Source: Deltaproteobacteria bacterium (GTDB lineage Bacteria; Myxococcota_A; UBA9160; PR03). Taken from it: a DNA stretch of 64,000 nt. Both the position numbers and the translations under genes were made by a program. The notes under the pieces were generated by a model, which did no database searches, had not been told where the DNA came from, and was given only the letters and a program-made list of their open reading frames with translations. Location: assembly GCA_035063765.1 (NCBI GenBank), contig JAPSFT010000004.1, positions 1 through 64,000 on the forward strand. Reading direction: 5' to 3'. The stretch's first letter is position 1, and every line of letters starts with the position of its first letter. Below are positions 9,608 to 20,229 of this stretch, piece after piece.

Positions 9608-10609
9608 TCAGACGTCCGGGGACCGGAGGCAGAAGGAGGGCGTCCAGCCGAAACCGCAGCGCGTCTCGCGCGGGTCGAGCGCCAGGCTCGCGACCATCTG
9701 GGTCGGCTTGATCGCGCCGGCGCCGACCAGGCGGTGGTTGAGGAGGTAGATCAGGTCCACGAGGGTGCGATCGCCTTCGTCGTCCATGCGGAAGTTGTGC
9801 CCGAAGGCGCGGCCGGCGAAGCGTTCGATCAACGCGCCGAAGCAGACGAAGCGCGCGAAGTGGAAGCGTTCGAGGAGCAGCGGGAGGATGTCCTGCGAAC
9901 GGATGCCCTCGAAACCCTCGGTCGAGAGGTCGCGGTCGGGATAGGCGTCGTAGAAGCGCTCGAAGCGGACGTCGTAGGTGAGCCGGCGAGGCAGCGCGGC
10001 CCACAAGTCGTCGACCACCGCCTTCACCTCGGGCCAGCAGCGGTGGCCGTTGCGGCCGATCATGTCGCGGGTGACGAAGAGGCCGCCTGGCGCCAGGGAC
10101 GCGCGGATCGCGTCGAACAGGTGCTCGAGCGCCACCACGTGGTGCAGCACCTGGTTGGCGATCACGGCGGCGTACGCGCCGGCCTCGGCCGGCGTCCAGG
10201 CGTTCATGTCCGCCTGGACGAAGCACACGTGCTCGGCCACGCCGTTCTCGGCGGCGAAGCAGCGGCCCCGCTCGCAGAGCTCGGGCACCAGCTCGAGGCA
10301 GTCGATGCGGAACGCCTGCTCGCCAAGGGCGCGCAGGCGCCGTGCGATCGCCACCTCGAGGTCGCCGCGGCCGCAGCCGATGCTGAGCACGCGCCGGACG
10401 CCGCTCGCCGCGAAGGCACGCGTACACTCCTGCGCATAGATCTCGATCGGGCCGCTGATCCCATAGAGGCGCTCGACCTCGGGGCGCAGATACCTGTTGC
10501 TCCAGTAGTCGTGTGCGGGCGGCAGCGCGTCGAAGGCGAAGCGCCCGCGGAAATGGCGGGCCTCCGAGCGGACTCGGTCCTCGTAGCTGCGCTCGGCGGG
10601 CTGCGACAT
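9608..10609 (-). CDS. Class I SAM-dependent methyltransferase
   Basis: This 333-residue protein has a Rossmann methyltransferase core: motif I VLSIGCGRGDLEVAIA, acidic strand IDCLELVPE, motif II region YAAVIANQVLHHV and post-II LAPGGLFVTRDMIG. The HH pair in that segment resembles methyltransferases acting on small molecules or sugars. ATG 10609 is preceded by a GAGGAG Shine-Dalgarno and lies 14 bp after the stop of the upstream methyltransferase. It lies in the glycan operon between another methyltransferase and the sulfotransferases, so sugar or polymer methylation is the likely role. The target is unknown. Confidence 0.78.
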   Translation of the reverse strand: MSQPAERSYEDRVRSEARHFRGRFAFDALPPAHDYWSNRYLRPEVERLYGISGPIEIYAQECTRAFAASGVRRVLSIGCGRGDLEVAIARRLRALGEQAFRIDCLELVPELCERGRCFAAENGVAEHVCFVQADMNAWTPAEAGAYAAVIANQVLHHVVALEHLFDAIRASLAPGGLFVTRDMIGRNGHRCWPEVKAVVDDLWAALPRRLTYDVRFERFYDAYPDRDLSTEGFEGIRSQDILPLLLERFHFARFVCFGALIERFAGRAFGHNFRMDDEGDRTLVDLIYLLNHRLVGAGAIKPTQMVASLALDPRETRCGFGWTPSFCLRSPDV

Positions 10610-10623
10610 GGCCGACTCCTCGC

Positions 10624-11502
10624 TCAGCGCACGGCGCGCATCAGGAAGATGCCCGCCAGCTCGGTGGCGCAGATCCCGCGGACCCGGGACGAGACGAAAC
10701 GGTTCTCGGCGCGCGAGAAGCCCTGCTTGCGCGTGAGGTCGAGCACGTCCCAACCCGGGATCTGGTACACCAGCGAGCCCCGCGGATCCACCGGATTGGG
10801 ATGGTACTCGGGATCGGTGAGATGGTGGACCTCGCCGCCGCGCAGCACGGCCTTCACGATCGTCTCGTACTGGTTGTAGGCGAACGGGAAGGTGGCCAGC
10901 AGGACGCCGCCCGGACGCAGGACGCGCGCGATCTCGCCCAGCGCCGCGTCGAGCGCCGGGACGTGCTCGAAGACCTCGTTGCAGACGACGACGTCGAAGG
11001 CGGCGTCGGGGAAGCTCAGCCGCGCGAGATCCTCGTGCGGGATCGGGAAGTGTCGCCGCCGGTCCTCAGGGTCGGGGAGGTACTCGCTGCCCCAGAAGCG
11101 CGGGTAGCGGCCGCGCAAAGCGAGCGCAAAGGGCGTGGTCGCTTCGGGCGCGTAGATGCGCAGGCCGGCTGGCGCCGCGCCCGCGGGAGGGTCGTCGGCG
11201 AGTGCGTCGAGCACGGCGCGCAGTCGCGGGTTGAAGCCGCCGGCGCGAAAGGATTCCCGGAAGTTCGCATCACCGATTGCGACGCGCTCGGGAGGGATCG
11301 GCCCGAGGTAGGAGCTGACGACTCCGCGAGTCCGGCACCACTGCACGAGGTCGGCCACGTAGGCGCGGTCCGTCGCCCACGCGTTCTGATCGCGCCAGCG
11401 GAGCCATTCCTCCAAGCGCGGAAGCTCGGTCTCCACCTCCAAACCAGGCTCCTTCGTCAGGAAAGGGAACCCCGCGCGGCCAGATTGAGACAGTCGCTCC
11501 AA
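10624..11502 (-). CDS. SAM-dependent methyltransferase, first gene of the glycan operon
   Basis: This is a 292-residue protein with a methyltransferase type-11 core in its second half: SFPDAAFDVVVCNEVFEHV followed by EIARVLRPGGVLLATFPF. The glycine-rich motif I is poorly conserved; the matching stretch reads LRIYAPEATTPFAL, so cofactor binding may be atypical or the N-terminal part is divergent. The N-terminal 100 residues (WLRWRDQNAWATDRAY onward) form a separate helical segment often seen in methyltransferases of sugar loci. It is first in a five-gene minus-strand operon, facing a 237-bp divergent intergenic region that should hold its promoter. Confidence 0.72.
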   Translation of the reverse strand: MERLSQSGRAGFPFLTKEPGLEVETELPRLEEWLRWRDQNAWATDRAYVADLVQWCRTRGVVSSYLGPIPPERVAIGDANFRESFRAGGFNPRLRAVLDALADDPPAGAAPAGLRIYAPEATTPFALALRGRYPRFWGSEYLPDPEDRRRHFPIPHEDLARLSFPDAAFDVVVCNEVFEHVPALDAALGEIARVLRPGGVLLATFPFAYNQYETIVKAVLRGGEVHHLTDPEYHPNPVDPRGSLVYQIPGWDVLDLTRKQGFSRAENRFVSSRVRGICATELAGIFLMRAVR

Positions 11503-11575
11503 TCGGACAAGCCGAGGCTGCCGATCCGAAGGGAGGCCTGACCGAGCCTTCTCTATCCCTCACGCCCCGCGGGGG

Positions 11576-11603
11576 TTGCCATCTTCTGTCCCAAAAATGC
11601 AAT
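11576..11603 (+). promoter_or_regulatory. Possible sigma70-type promoter for the repeat protein
   Basis: TTGCCA at 11576-11581 and TGCAAT at 11598-11603 are separated by 16 bp in a locally A/T-richer stretch upstream of the gene at 11740. The match is partial (5/6 and 4/6) and the implied leader would be about 130 nt. This is the best candidate in the divergent 11503-11739 gap but is weak on its own. Confidence 0.25.
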
Positions 11604-11739
11604 GCGCAGTGGGTTTCATCTCGTTTTTCTAGGCCTGGCTCTGCTACGATGTCCGGCGCGTATCGGAAACCGGGAACGCTTCCCCGGTGGCCCGGGTGGG
11701 CCACGAGAAGGCGCCCGCAGTGCCTCAGAGAGGACACGG

Positions 11740-12822
11740 ATGTCGTTTCGTAAGCTGTTCGCGCCTGCCACCTTGATGGCCGGCATCTTCATGGCGTCGA
11801 TGCCCGCCTTCTCGGGGCCTGTCGCCAGCGGCTGCCGGGCGGGGCTCGACACCAATCTCGATACCAAGTCCGACTACGGCTTCGAGAAGACCGCGGGTGC
11901 CAACCCCGGCTTGGTGAACGTGCGCACGATCGACGGGATCACGCAGCTCGGCAACGGCTTCCCGCTCGTGCTCAACAGCAACCAGAGCCTGGTCGGCTAT
12001 GGCAGTTTCGACGGCACGGGTAGGGCGCAGCTGCTCGCGATCAACGACGCGGCGCCGAACGAGGGCCTGCTGCGCATCATCGTGCTCAACGGCACCGCCC
12101 TGACCAGCACCAACTTCCCGGGAACCATTCCCGCAGGATTCACCTTCGTCGGGGTGGCCGACATGGACAACGACGACGACGACGACATCGTCTCCGTGAA
12201 GACCACCGCGCCCAACGTCGGGCTGGTGCGCGTGACCCGGATGACCAACACCTTCGCGGTTCAAGGCACGACGTTCCCGACGACGCTGCCTGCCGGCTTC
12301 GAGATCCTCGGCCTCGCGGACGAGAACGGGGACGGCGCCGCCGACATCACCGCCGTAAAGACGGCGGCGCCGAACGTCGGTCTGGTTCGGGTGTTCCTGA
12401 TGGGCGCCGACGCCGGCTCGATCGCTTCGAACGAGTTTCCCGGCTCCGTCGCCGCGGGCTTCGAAGCGATCGGCATCGGCTGCTTCGACGCGGACGACAT
12501 CGGCGACTTGCTGATGGTGAAGACCGCGGCGCCGAACGTCGGGCTGGTCCGGGTGACCAAGGTGGCGTCGGGTGCCGCGAGCTTCACGGGCTCGACGTTC
12601 CCGTTCACGACCCCGGCCGACTACAACATCGAGGCTATCGGCAACTACGACGGTGTGGACGGCGATGGTCTCTCGGCACGCAAGCAGGGGGCGCCCAATG
12701 CGGGTCTGACCCGGCTCTTCAACCTCACAGCCGACGCTTCGGCGGTGGGCAACACCGGCTTCCCGAACGCCGTGTCCACCGAGTTCTCGCGAGCGGGGGG
12801 CACGGGAGCGGGCCTGCCCTAG
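11740..12822 (+). CDS. Secreted six-repeat propeller-like protein
   Basis: This is a 360-residue protein with a signal peptide (basic MSFRK, hydrophobic core, cleavage probably near residues 24-30). The rest is six repeats of about 52 residues, each with an xPNxGLxR(V/I/L) signature at residues about 56, 106, 158, 211, 265 and 319. Most are preceded by an acidic turn such as DMDNDDDDDI or DENGDGAADI, which resembles the calcium-binding loops of FG-GAP/VCBS propellers. The start is placed at ATG 11740 (AGAGAGGAC upstream), not at the in-frame ATG 11602, because it begins the signal peptide. It is monocistronic and followed by a strong hairpin terminator. Function is unknown; surface or periplasmic display is likely. 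Confidence 0.75.
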   Translation: MSFRKLFAPATLMAGIFMASMPAFSGPVASGCRAGLDTNLDTKSDYGFEKTAGANPGLVNVRTIDGITQLGNGFPLVLNSNQSLVGYGSFDGTGRAQLLAINDAAPNEGLLRIIVLNGTALTSTNFPGTIPAGFTFVGVADMDNDDDDDIVSVKTTAPNVGLVRVTRMTNTFAVQGTTFPTTLPAGFEILGLADENGDGAADITAVKTAAPNVGLVRVFLMGADAGSIASNEFPGSVAAGFEAIGIGCFDADDIGDLLMVKTAAPNVGLVRVTKVASGAASFTGSTFPFTTPADYNIEAIGNYDGVDGDGLSARKQGAPNAGLTRLFNLTADASAVGNTGFPNAVSTEFSRAGGTGAGLP

Positions 12823-12848
12823 CCCACGCAGTCTCGGTCGTTGCACTC

Positions 12849-12880
12849 GAGAGCCCACCCGGCCGGCCGGGTGGGCTCTC
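12849..12880. terminator. Bidirectional hairpin terminator
   Basis: A perfect 32-bp inverted repeat, 12849-12864 against 12865-12880, folds into a 14-bp GC-rich stem with a 4-nt loop. It lies between the convergent repeat-protein gene (stop at 12822) and lon (stop at 12913). The T-run is weak on the plus side (TCCGTTTC), but position and symmetry fit a terminator for both genes. Confidence 0.7.
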
Positions 12881-12912
12881 TCCGTTTCGGACGCCGATGG
12901 GAATCCCTTCCG

Positions 12913-15288
<2,376 letters not shown>

Positions 15289-15354
15289 ACGGCCCCCCTG
15301 TGCGGAAAGGACCGCGCAACGGTAAGCCCGCAGGGGTGCCGGTCAACCAGGGGG

Positions 15355-15399
15355 GCGGCCCTCTTCCGGGGCCGCGAAGCGCGCAGCGAGCCGCAGGCG
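15355..15399 (+). repeat. 45-bp direct repeat, copy 1
   Basis: These 45 bases recur without mismatch at 15499-15543, 144 bp away. The unit begins with GCGGCCC and carries its complement GGGCCGC after a short spacer, so it can form a 7-bp stem. It lies in the 270-bp gap between lon and tRNA-Leu. The last part of the unit matches a longer dispersed repeat. Confidence 0.85.
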
Positions 15400-15498
15400 C
15401 GGTCGTTCCTCGGGACGCCGACGCGACCCCGCGGCCGGCGCCTGGAGTAGCTGCCCGGCGCGTCCGGCATCCGGCTCCTACCGGCGTCTGGCAAGCGA

Positions 15499-15556
15499 GC
15501 GGCCCTCTTCCGGGGCCGCGAAGCGCGCAGCGAGCCGCAGGCGAGCGAAGCTCATC
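15499..15556 (+). repeat. 45-bp direct repeat copy 2, extended by a dispersed repeat
   Basis: The first 45 bases equal 15355-15399. Bases 15523-15556 also match, at 32 of 34 positions, the reverse complement of 20631-20664 inside the ABC-F gene. The element ends 5 bp before the 3' end of tRNA-Leu. It looks like a REP-type or small non-autonomous repeat; no mobility gene accompanies it. Confidence 0.75.
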
Positions 15557-15560
15557 GAGC

Positions 15561-15647
15561 TGGTGCCCGGGACTGGATTCGAACCAGCACGGGGTTGCCC
15601 CCACCAGCTCCTGAGGCTGGCGCGTCTACCAATTCCGCCACCCGGGC
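15561..15647 (-). tRNA. tRNA-Leu (anticodon CAG)
   Basis: Read on the minus strand this 87-nt gene has a 7-bp acceptor stem (GCCCGGG/CCCGGGC), discriminator A and an encoded CCA. The anticodon arm is CCAGC-CTCAGGA-GCTGG with CAG at positions 34-36. A long variable arm (GGTGGGGGCAACCCC) is typical of class II tRNA-Leu, and the T arm contains GGTTCGAATCC. It reads Leu codon CUG, the dominant Leu codon in this genome. Confidence 0.96.
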
Positions 15648-15737
15648 ATGGGTTCGGAAGCGGTTGCGGAGGCTAGGGCGGGGGCTCTGGGGCGTCAACG
15701 AAAACCCGCAGGCAGGGGCCGCTACCCTGCGGCTTCG

Positions 15738-17906
15738 ATGACCATCCCGCCCGAGCGCGTGCTGCGCGCTCTCGACCGCCGCCAGCGCCCGCTGCTCACC
15801 ACCCGCGCCCTGCTCCGTGCCGTCGGCGGCGAGCGGGGCGAGCTGCGGGCCCTGCACTCGACCCTGCGCCGGCTGGTCGGCGAGGGCAAGGTCGAGCGGC
15901 TCGAAGGGCGCTACCGGCTCGCTCGCAACGACGTGCTCCTCGAGGGGGTCGTCGATCGCGCCCGCGAGGGCCGCCTGCGGGTCGTGGCCGACGACGGCTC
16001 GAGCTGGACCGTCGAGGGCGATCTTGCGCCGGGGGTCCGTGTCCTGGTCGAGCCGCGCCCCGACGAGCCGGGCCGCGCGGAGCTCGTGCGGGCCATCGGC
16101 GGCCCGCGCGGCGAGATCGTGGGCGTGCTGCTGCGGGAGGGGTCGCTCGTGCCCTGGCGCGAGGATCCGCGCAGCGGGGCCGCCCTCCACCTGCCGCGCG
16201 CGGCCTGGCGCGGCGCGCGGCCGGGCGACGTGGTGGCCGCCGAGCGCGTCGAGACGGCTCGCGGGCAGCGCCGCCCGCGCCGGCCCGGGCTCCGGCGCGG
16301 CCGGCGCAGCGAAGCCCCGCCGCCCCCGGACGGCCGCGTCGTCGAGGTGCTGGGCCCTCTCGGCACGCCCGACGCCGACTTCCGCGCGATCGTCTGGCGC
16401 CACCGGCTGCCGCTCGAGTTCCCCGCTGCCGCGCTCGCCGAGGCCGAGGCGCTCGACCCGGCGGAGGCCGCCGGCGGCGCCGGCCGCCTCGACCTGCGCG
16501 AGCACCCCTTCGTCACGATCGACCCGGCCTCCGCGCGCGACCACGACGACGCCGTCTTCGTCGAGCCGCGTCCCGCCCGCGGGCCGGGCGGCGCCGCCGA
16601 CCGGCTGTGGGTGGCGATCGCCGACGTGGCCGGCTTCGTACCCGAGGGCTCGGCGCTCGACGCGGAGGCGCGCCGGCGCGGCAACAGCGTCTACTTCCCG
16701 GACCGCGCGATCCCGATGCTGCCCGAACGGCTCTCGGGGGAGCTCTGCTCGCTGCGGCCGGGCGCCGACCGGCCGGTGCTGGCCGTGGCGCTCGACGTGG
16801 CCCGCGACGGCTCGGTGCGGCGCGCGCGCTTCCACGAGGCCCGGATCCGCAGCCGCGCGCGGCTCGTCTACGACGACGCCGCGGCCGTGATGGAGGGCGG
16901 CGAGACCCCGGCGATCCGTGATCGCGAGGTGCAGGAGCAGCTCCACCTGCTGGCCGCGGTGGCCCGCCGCCTGACGGCGCGGCGCTTCGCCGCCGGCGCC
17001 ATCGACTTCGACCTCCCGACCGCCGAGATCGTACTCGGCGACGAGGGACGCCCCACCGACATCGTCGAGGCGCCGCGCACGATCGCGAACCGCGCCATCG
17101 AGGAGGCGATGCTGGCCGCGAACCGCGCGGTGGCCGAGCACCTCCTGGCCCGCGACGTGCCGGCCCTCTTCCGCGTCCACGAGCCGCCGCTCCCCGAGCA
17201 GCTCGAAGCGCTGCGCGAGCTGCTCGCCTCGCTCGGCCTGCTCGACGCGCGCGCCCGCGAAGGCCCGCTCGCGGCGATCGACATCCAGCGCGCCGTGCAG
17301 CGCGCGGCCGGCCGGCCCGAGGAGCGCCTCGTCAACTCGGTGGCCCTGCGCTCCCTGCGCCAGGCCCGCTACGACCACGTGAACCGCGGCCACTTCGCGC
17401 TGGCCTTCGAGGCCTACCTCCACTTCACCTCGCCGATCCGCCGCTACGCGGATCTGGTCGTGCACCGCCAGCTCCGCGACCTGCTGGCCGGCGGCCCCGC
17501 GGCCCGGGCCCGCATCGCCGCGCGGGGCGAGCGCCTGGCGGGCTCCGGCGCGGCGCTCTCCTTCTGCGAGCGCGCGGCGATGGAGGCCGAGCGCGACGCC
17601 GTCGACCTCAAGAAGTGCGTCTTCCTGCGCGAGCGCGTGGGCGAGCGCTTCGCCGCGACCGTGACCCGCGCCTCGCGCCACGGCCTCCACGTGACGCTCG
17701 ACCCCTTCTTCGTCGAGGGCCTCGTGCCGATCCGGACCCTGCCCGGGCGCTGGGACTTCGACGAGCAGCGCTACGCCTGGACGGCGCGCGGCGGGCGCGA
17801 GCGCCTCTCGCTCGGCGACCGCGTCGAGGTGGCCCTCACGCGCGTCGAGATGCTGCGCGGCTGGATCGACTTCGTGCTGGTGCGCCGCCTCGCGCGCCCG
17901 GCCTGA
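15738..17906 (+). CDS. rnr: Ribonuclease R (RNB-family 3'-5' exoribonuclease)
   Basis: This 722-residue protein has an N-terminal winged-helix segment, cold-shock-like OB regions and an RNB catalytic core around residues 245-580. The core contains the metal-binding signature TIDPASARDHDDAVFV and the HFTSPIRRYADL motif. A C-terminal S1 domain follows (VGERFAATVTRASRHGLHV onward). RNase R degrades structured RNA processively. The start is ATG 15738; the in-frame ATG at 15648 would place coding sequence directly at the tRNA 5' end and adds an unconserved tail. The C-terminus ends right after S1 without the Lys-rich tail of the Escherichia coli enzyme. Confidence 0.93.
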   Translation: MTIPPERVLRALDRRQRPLLTTRALLRAVGGERGELRALHSTLRRLVGEGKVERLEGRYRLARNDVLLEGVVDRAREGRLRVVADDGSSWTVEGDLAPGVRVLVEPRPDEPGRAELVRAIGGPRGEIVGVLLREGSLVPWREDPRSGAALHLPRAAWRGARPGDVVAAERVETARGQRRPRRPGLRRGRRSEAPPPPDGRVVEVLGPLGTPDADFRAIVWRHRLPLEFPAAALAEAEALDPAEAAGGAGRLDLREHPFVTIDPASARDHDDAVFVEPRPARGPGGAADRLWVAIADVAGFVPEGSALDAEARRRGNSVYFPDRAIPMLPERLSGELCSLRPGADRPVLAVALDVARDGSVRRARFHEARIRSRARLVYDDAAAVMEGGETPAIRDREVQEQLHLLAAVARRLTARRFAAGAIDFDLPTAEIVLGDEGRPTDIVEAPRTIANRAIEEAMLAANRAVAEHLLARDVPALFRVHEPPLPEQLEALRELLASLGLLDARAREGPLAAIDIQRAVQRAAGRPEERLVNSVALRSLRQARYDHVNRGHFALAFEAYLHFTSPIRRYADLVVHRQLRDLLAGGPAARARIAARGERLAGSGAALSFCERAAMEAERDAVDLKKCVFLRERVGERFAATVTRASRHGLHVTLDPFFVEGLVPIRTLPGRWDFDEQRYAWTARGGRERLSLGDRVEVALTRVEMLRGWIDFVLVRRLARPA

Positions 17907-17912
17907 GCGCGC

Positions 17913-19088
17913 CTAGCCGCCGAGGCCCGCGAGCACCGCCTCGACGACCTGCTCGCGCTGCTCGTCGCGCAGCTCGGGATAGAGCGGGAGCGCCAGCACC
18001 TCGGCGGCGGCGTCCTCCGTGTGCGGCAGGCGGGCCTCGCGGGCGGCCTCGGCGAAGCAGCGCTGCTGGTGCAGCCCGAGCGGGTAGTAGACGTCGCAGC
18101 CGATTCCCGCCGCGCCGAGATGCGCGCGCAGCGCCTCGCGCCGGGTGCGCGGGACGCGCACCACGTAGAGGTGGCAGGCGCTCTCGGCCGGCGGCGCCGG
18201 CGGCTCCGGCGTGCGCAGCGGCAGCCCGCCGGCCGCCAGCGGCACCGACGAGGGCCGGGCGCCGGCCTTCGCGAAGGCTTCGTCGTAGGCGCGCGCGTGC
18301 GCGCGGCGCGCCGCGTTCCAGGCCTCGAGGCGGCCGAGCTTCACGCGCAGCACCGCGGCCTGGAGGGCGTCGAGGCGCGAGTTCATGCCCAGCTCGTCGT
18401 GCTCGTAGCGGCGCGGCGAGCCGTGGACCCGCAGGCGCGCCAGGCGCTCGGCGAGCGCGTCGTCGTCGGTCGTCACCATCCCGCCGTCGCCGGCACCGCC
18501 CAGGTTCTTGGTCGGGTAGAAGCTCAGGCAGGCGGCCCGGCCGCGCGCACCGACCCGCCGGCCGCTCGCGTCGCGCGCGCCGATCGCCTGCGCGGCGTCC
18601 TCGACGAGCGGGACGCCGTGCTCGGCGGCGAGCGCGAGCAGCGCGTCGTTGTCGGCGGCGCGCCCGTAGAGGTGGACGGCCACGATCGCGCGCAGGCGGC
18701 GGCAGCGCGCGGCCGCCGCGCGCGCCGCGGCGGGATCGAGGCAGTAGCTGGCCGGGTCGATGTCGGCGAAGACGGGGCGCGCGCCGAGCCGCGCCACCGC
18801 GCCGGCGGTCGCGAAGAAGGTGAAGGAAGGGCAGATCACCTCGTCGCCGGGGCCGACGCCGAGGGCGTGGAGCACGAGCAGGAGCGCATCCGAGCCCGAG
18901 GCGCAGCCGACCGCGCGGCGCGCCTCGAGGAAGGCCGCCACCTCGCGCTCGAGCGCCGCGACCGGCTCGCCGAGCACGAAGGCCTGGCGCTCGAAGAGGT
19001 CGTCGAGGGCGGCGCGGATCTCGCCGCGCAGCCCCGCGTACTGGGCGCGCAGGTCGAGGAAGGGCACGGGCCCGCGCGGGTCGCTCAC
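17913..19088 (-). CDS. DegT/DnrJ/EryC1/StrS family aminotransferase
   Basis: A 391-residue PLP-dependent sugar aminotransferase. The PLP lysine is K194 in SFYPTKNLGGAGDGG and the ring-nitrogen aspartate lies in VEDAAQAIG (D164). FLDLRAQYAGL opens the protein as in most family members. These enzymes transfer an amino group to keto-sugar nucleotides for O-antigen or capsule precursors. The GTG start overlaps the stop of the upstream GT4 gene (GTGA), tying it to glycan synthesis. It converges on rnr with 6 bp between the stops. Which keto-sugar is used cannot be told. Confidence 0.9.
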   Translation of the reverse strand: MSDPRGPVPFLDLRAQYAGLRGEIRAALDDLFERQAFVLGEPVAALEREVAAFLEARRAVGCASGSDALLLVLHALGVGPGDEVICPSFTFFATAGAVARLGARPVFADIDPASYCLDPAAARAAAARCRRLRAIVAVHLYGRAADNDALLALAAEHGVPLVEDAAQAIGARDASGRRVGARGRAACLSFYPTKNLGGAGDGGMVTTDDDALAERLARLRVHGSPRRYEHDELGMNSRLDALQAAVLRVKLGRLEAWNAARRAHARAYDEAFAKAGARPSSVPLAAGGLPLRTPEPPAPPAESACHLYVVRVPRTRREALRAHLGAAGIGCDVYYPLGLHQQRCFAEAAREARLPHTEDAAAEVLALPLYPELRDEQREQVVEAVLAGLGG

Positions 19089-20227
19089 CGGCGTTCCTCG
19101 CCGGCGCCGCCGGCCTCGACGAGCGCCACCGCCTCGCGCTCGATCTCGGCGCGGAAGCGCGCGGCGGAGAAGCGCTCGGCGTGGGCGCGGATCGCCTTGG
19201 TGTCGAAGTACGCCTCGGCGCCCTCGAAGCGCAGCAAGGCGTGCAGCAGCGACTCGGGGGTCGGCTCCTCGAACCAGACCCCGGTGGCGCGCGCGGCGGC
19301 ATCGGGCGGGCCGACCAGGGGCAGCACGGTGTCGGTGGCGCCGCCGCGCCCGAAGGCGACGACCGGGCGCCCGGCCGCCTGCACCTCGACCGCCGTGATC
19401 CCGAAGTCCTCCTCCTGGGGCTGGAGGAGCGCGCGGCAGCGCGCCGCGAGCCGCGCGAGCTCGGCGTCGCCGAGGCGCCCCGCGAACTCGACGCCGCGCG
19501 GCGCCCGGCGCGCCAGCGCGGCGCGTCCCGGCCCGTCGCCGACCACGACGAGGCGGCGGCCGAGGCGCGCCACGGCCTCGAGGGCCAGGGCGTCGCGCTT
19601 GTAGGGGACGAAGGCCGAGACGAGCAGGTAGAAGTCCTCGGGCGGCCGCCCGTCGGGCTGGAAGCGCTCGGTGTCGACGGGCGGGTGCACGACCGCGGCG
19701 GGTCGCCCGTAGCGGCGCTCGACCCGGCCGGCCACGGCGCGCGAGATCGCGACGAAGCGGCCGACCTGGGCGGGCCCGGCGCTCGCGCGGTCGAAGCGGC
19801 GCAGCGTGGCGACGAGCGGCGCGGCCACGAGCCGCCGGGGGCCGCGACCCAGATAGGTGTCGGCCTGGTCCCAGACGTAGCGCATCGGGGTCAGGCAGTA
19901 GCAGAGGTGCGGCGTGCCGGGCGCGATGCGCGCGGCCTTCGCGACCGCGTGATGGACGGAGACGGCGAGGTCGTAGCCCTCGGCGCGCAGCCGGCGCGCG
20001 GCCCAGGGATGGAGCGGGAGGAGCTTGCGCCAGTGGCGGCCGGCGCCGGGGAGGTGTTGGAGCGGGCTCGTCGCGCGCACGCGCGCGTCGATGCGGGCGG
20101 TGGTGGCGCCCGGCACGTGGACGAGCGTGAAGACGTCGGCCTCGGGCCAGACGGCGAGCAGCTCGTCGAGCACCCGCTCGCCCCCGCGCAGGCCCGTCAG
20201 CCAGTCGTGGATCAAGGCGACGCGCAT
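19085..20227 (-). CDS. Glycosyltransferase family 4
   Basis: This 380-residue GT-B enzyme opens with RVALIHDWLTGLRGGERVLDE in its N-lobe. The C-lobe has LLVSAFVPYKRDALALEA and a donor-site stretch (EEDFGITAVEVQAAGRPVVA) with the E-x7-E type glutamates. It resembles mannosyltransferases of the WbaZ group. The start is ATG 20227, two bases after the ABC-F stop; a longer open frame reaches 20422 but overlaps that gene. It is probably cotranscribed with the DegT aminotransferase and acts on lipid-linked glycan at the inner membrane. Confidence 0.85.
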   Translation of the reverse strand: MRVALIHDWLTGLRGGERVLDELLAVWPEADVFTLVHVPGATTARIDARVRATSPLQHLPGAGRHWRKLLPLHPWAARRLRAEGYDLAVSVHHAVAKAARIAPGTPHLCYCLTPMRYVWDQADTYLGRGPRRLVAAPLVATLRRFDRASAGPAQVGRFVAISRAVAGRVERRYGRPAAVVHPPVDTERFQPDGRPPEDFYLLVSAFVPYKRDALALEAVARLGRRLVVVGDGPGRAALARRAPRGVEFAGRLGDAELARLAARCRALLQPQEEDFGITAVEVQAAGRPVVAFGRGGATDTVLPLVGPPDAAARATGVWFEEPTPESLLHALLRFEGAEAYFDTKAIRAHAERFSAARFRAEIEREAVALVEAGGAGEERR

Positions 20228-20229
20228 GC

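Noticed and set aside
15561-15647. tRNA-Leu as an integration site of a mobile island
   Set aside because: No integrase or duplicated tRNA 3' end is visible. The adjacent 45-bp repeats do not include tRNA sequence and the neighbouring genes are housekeeping.
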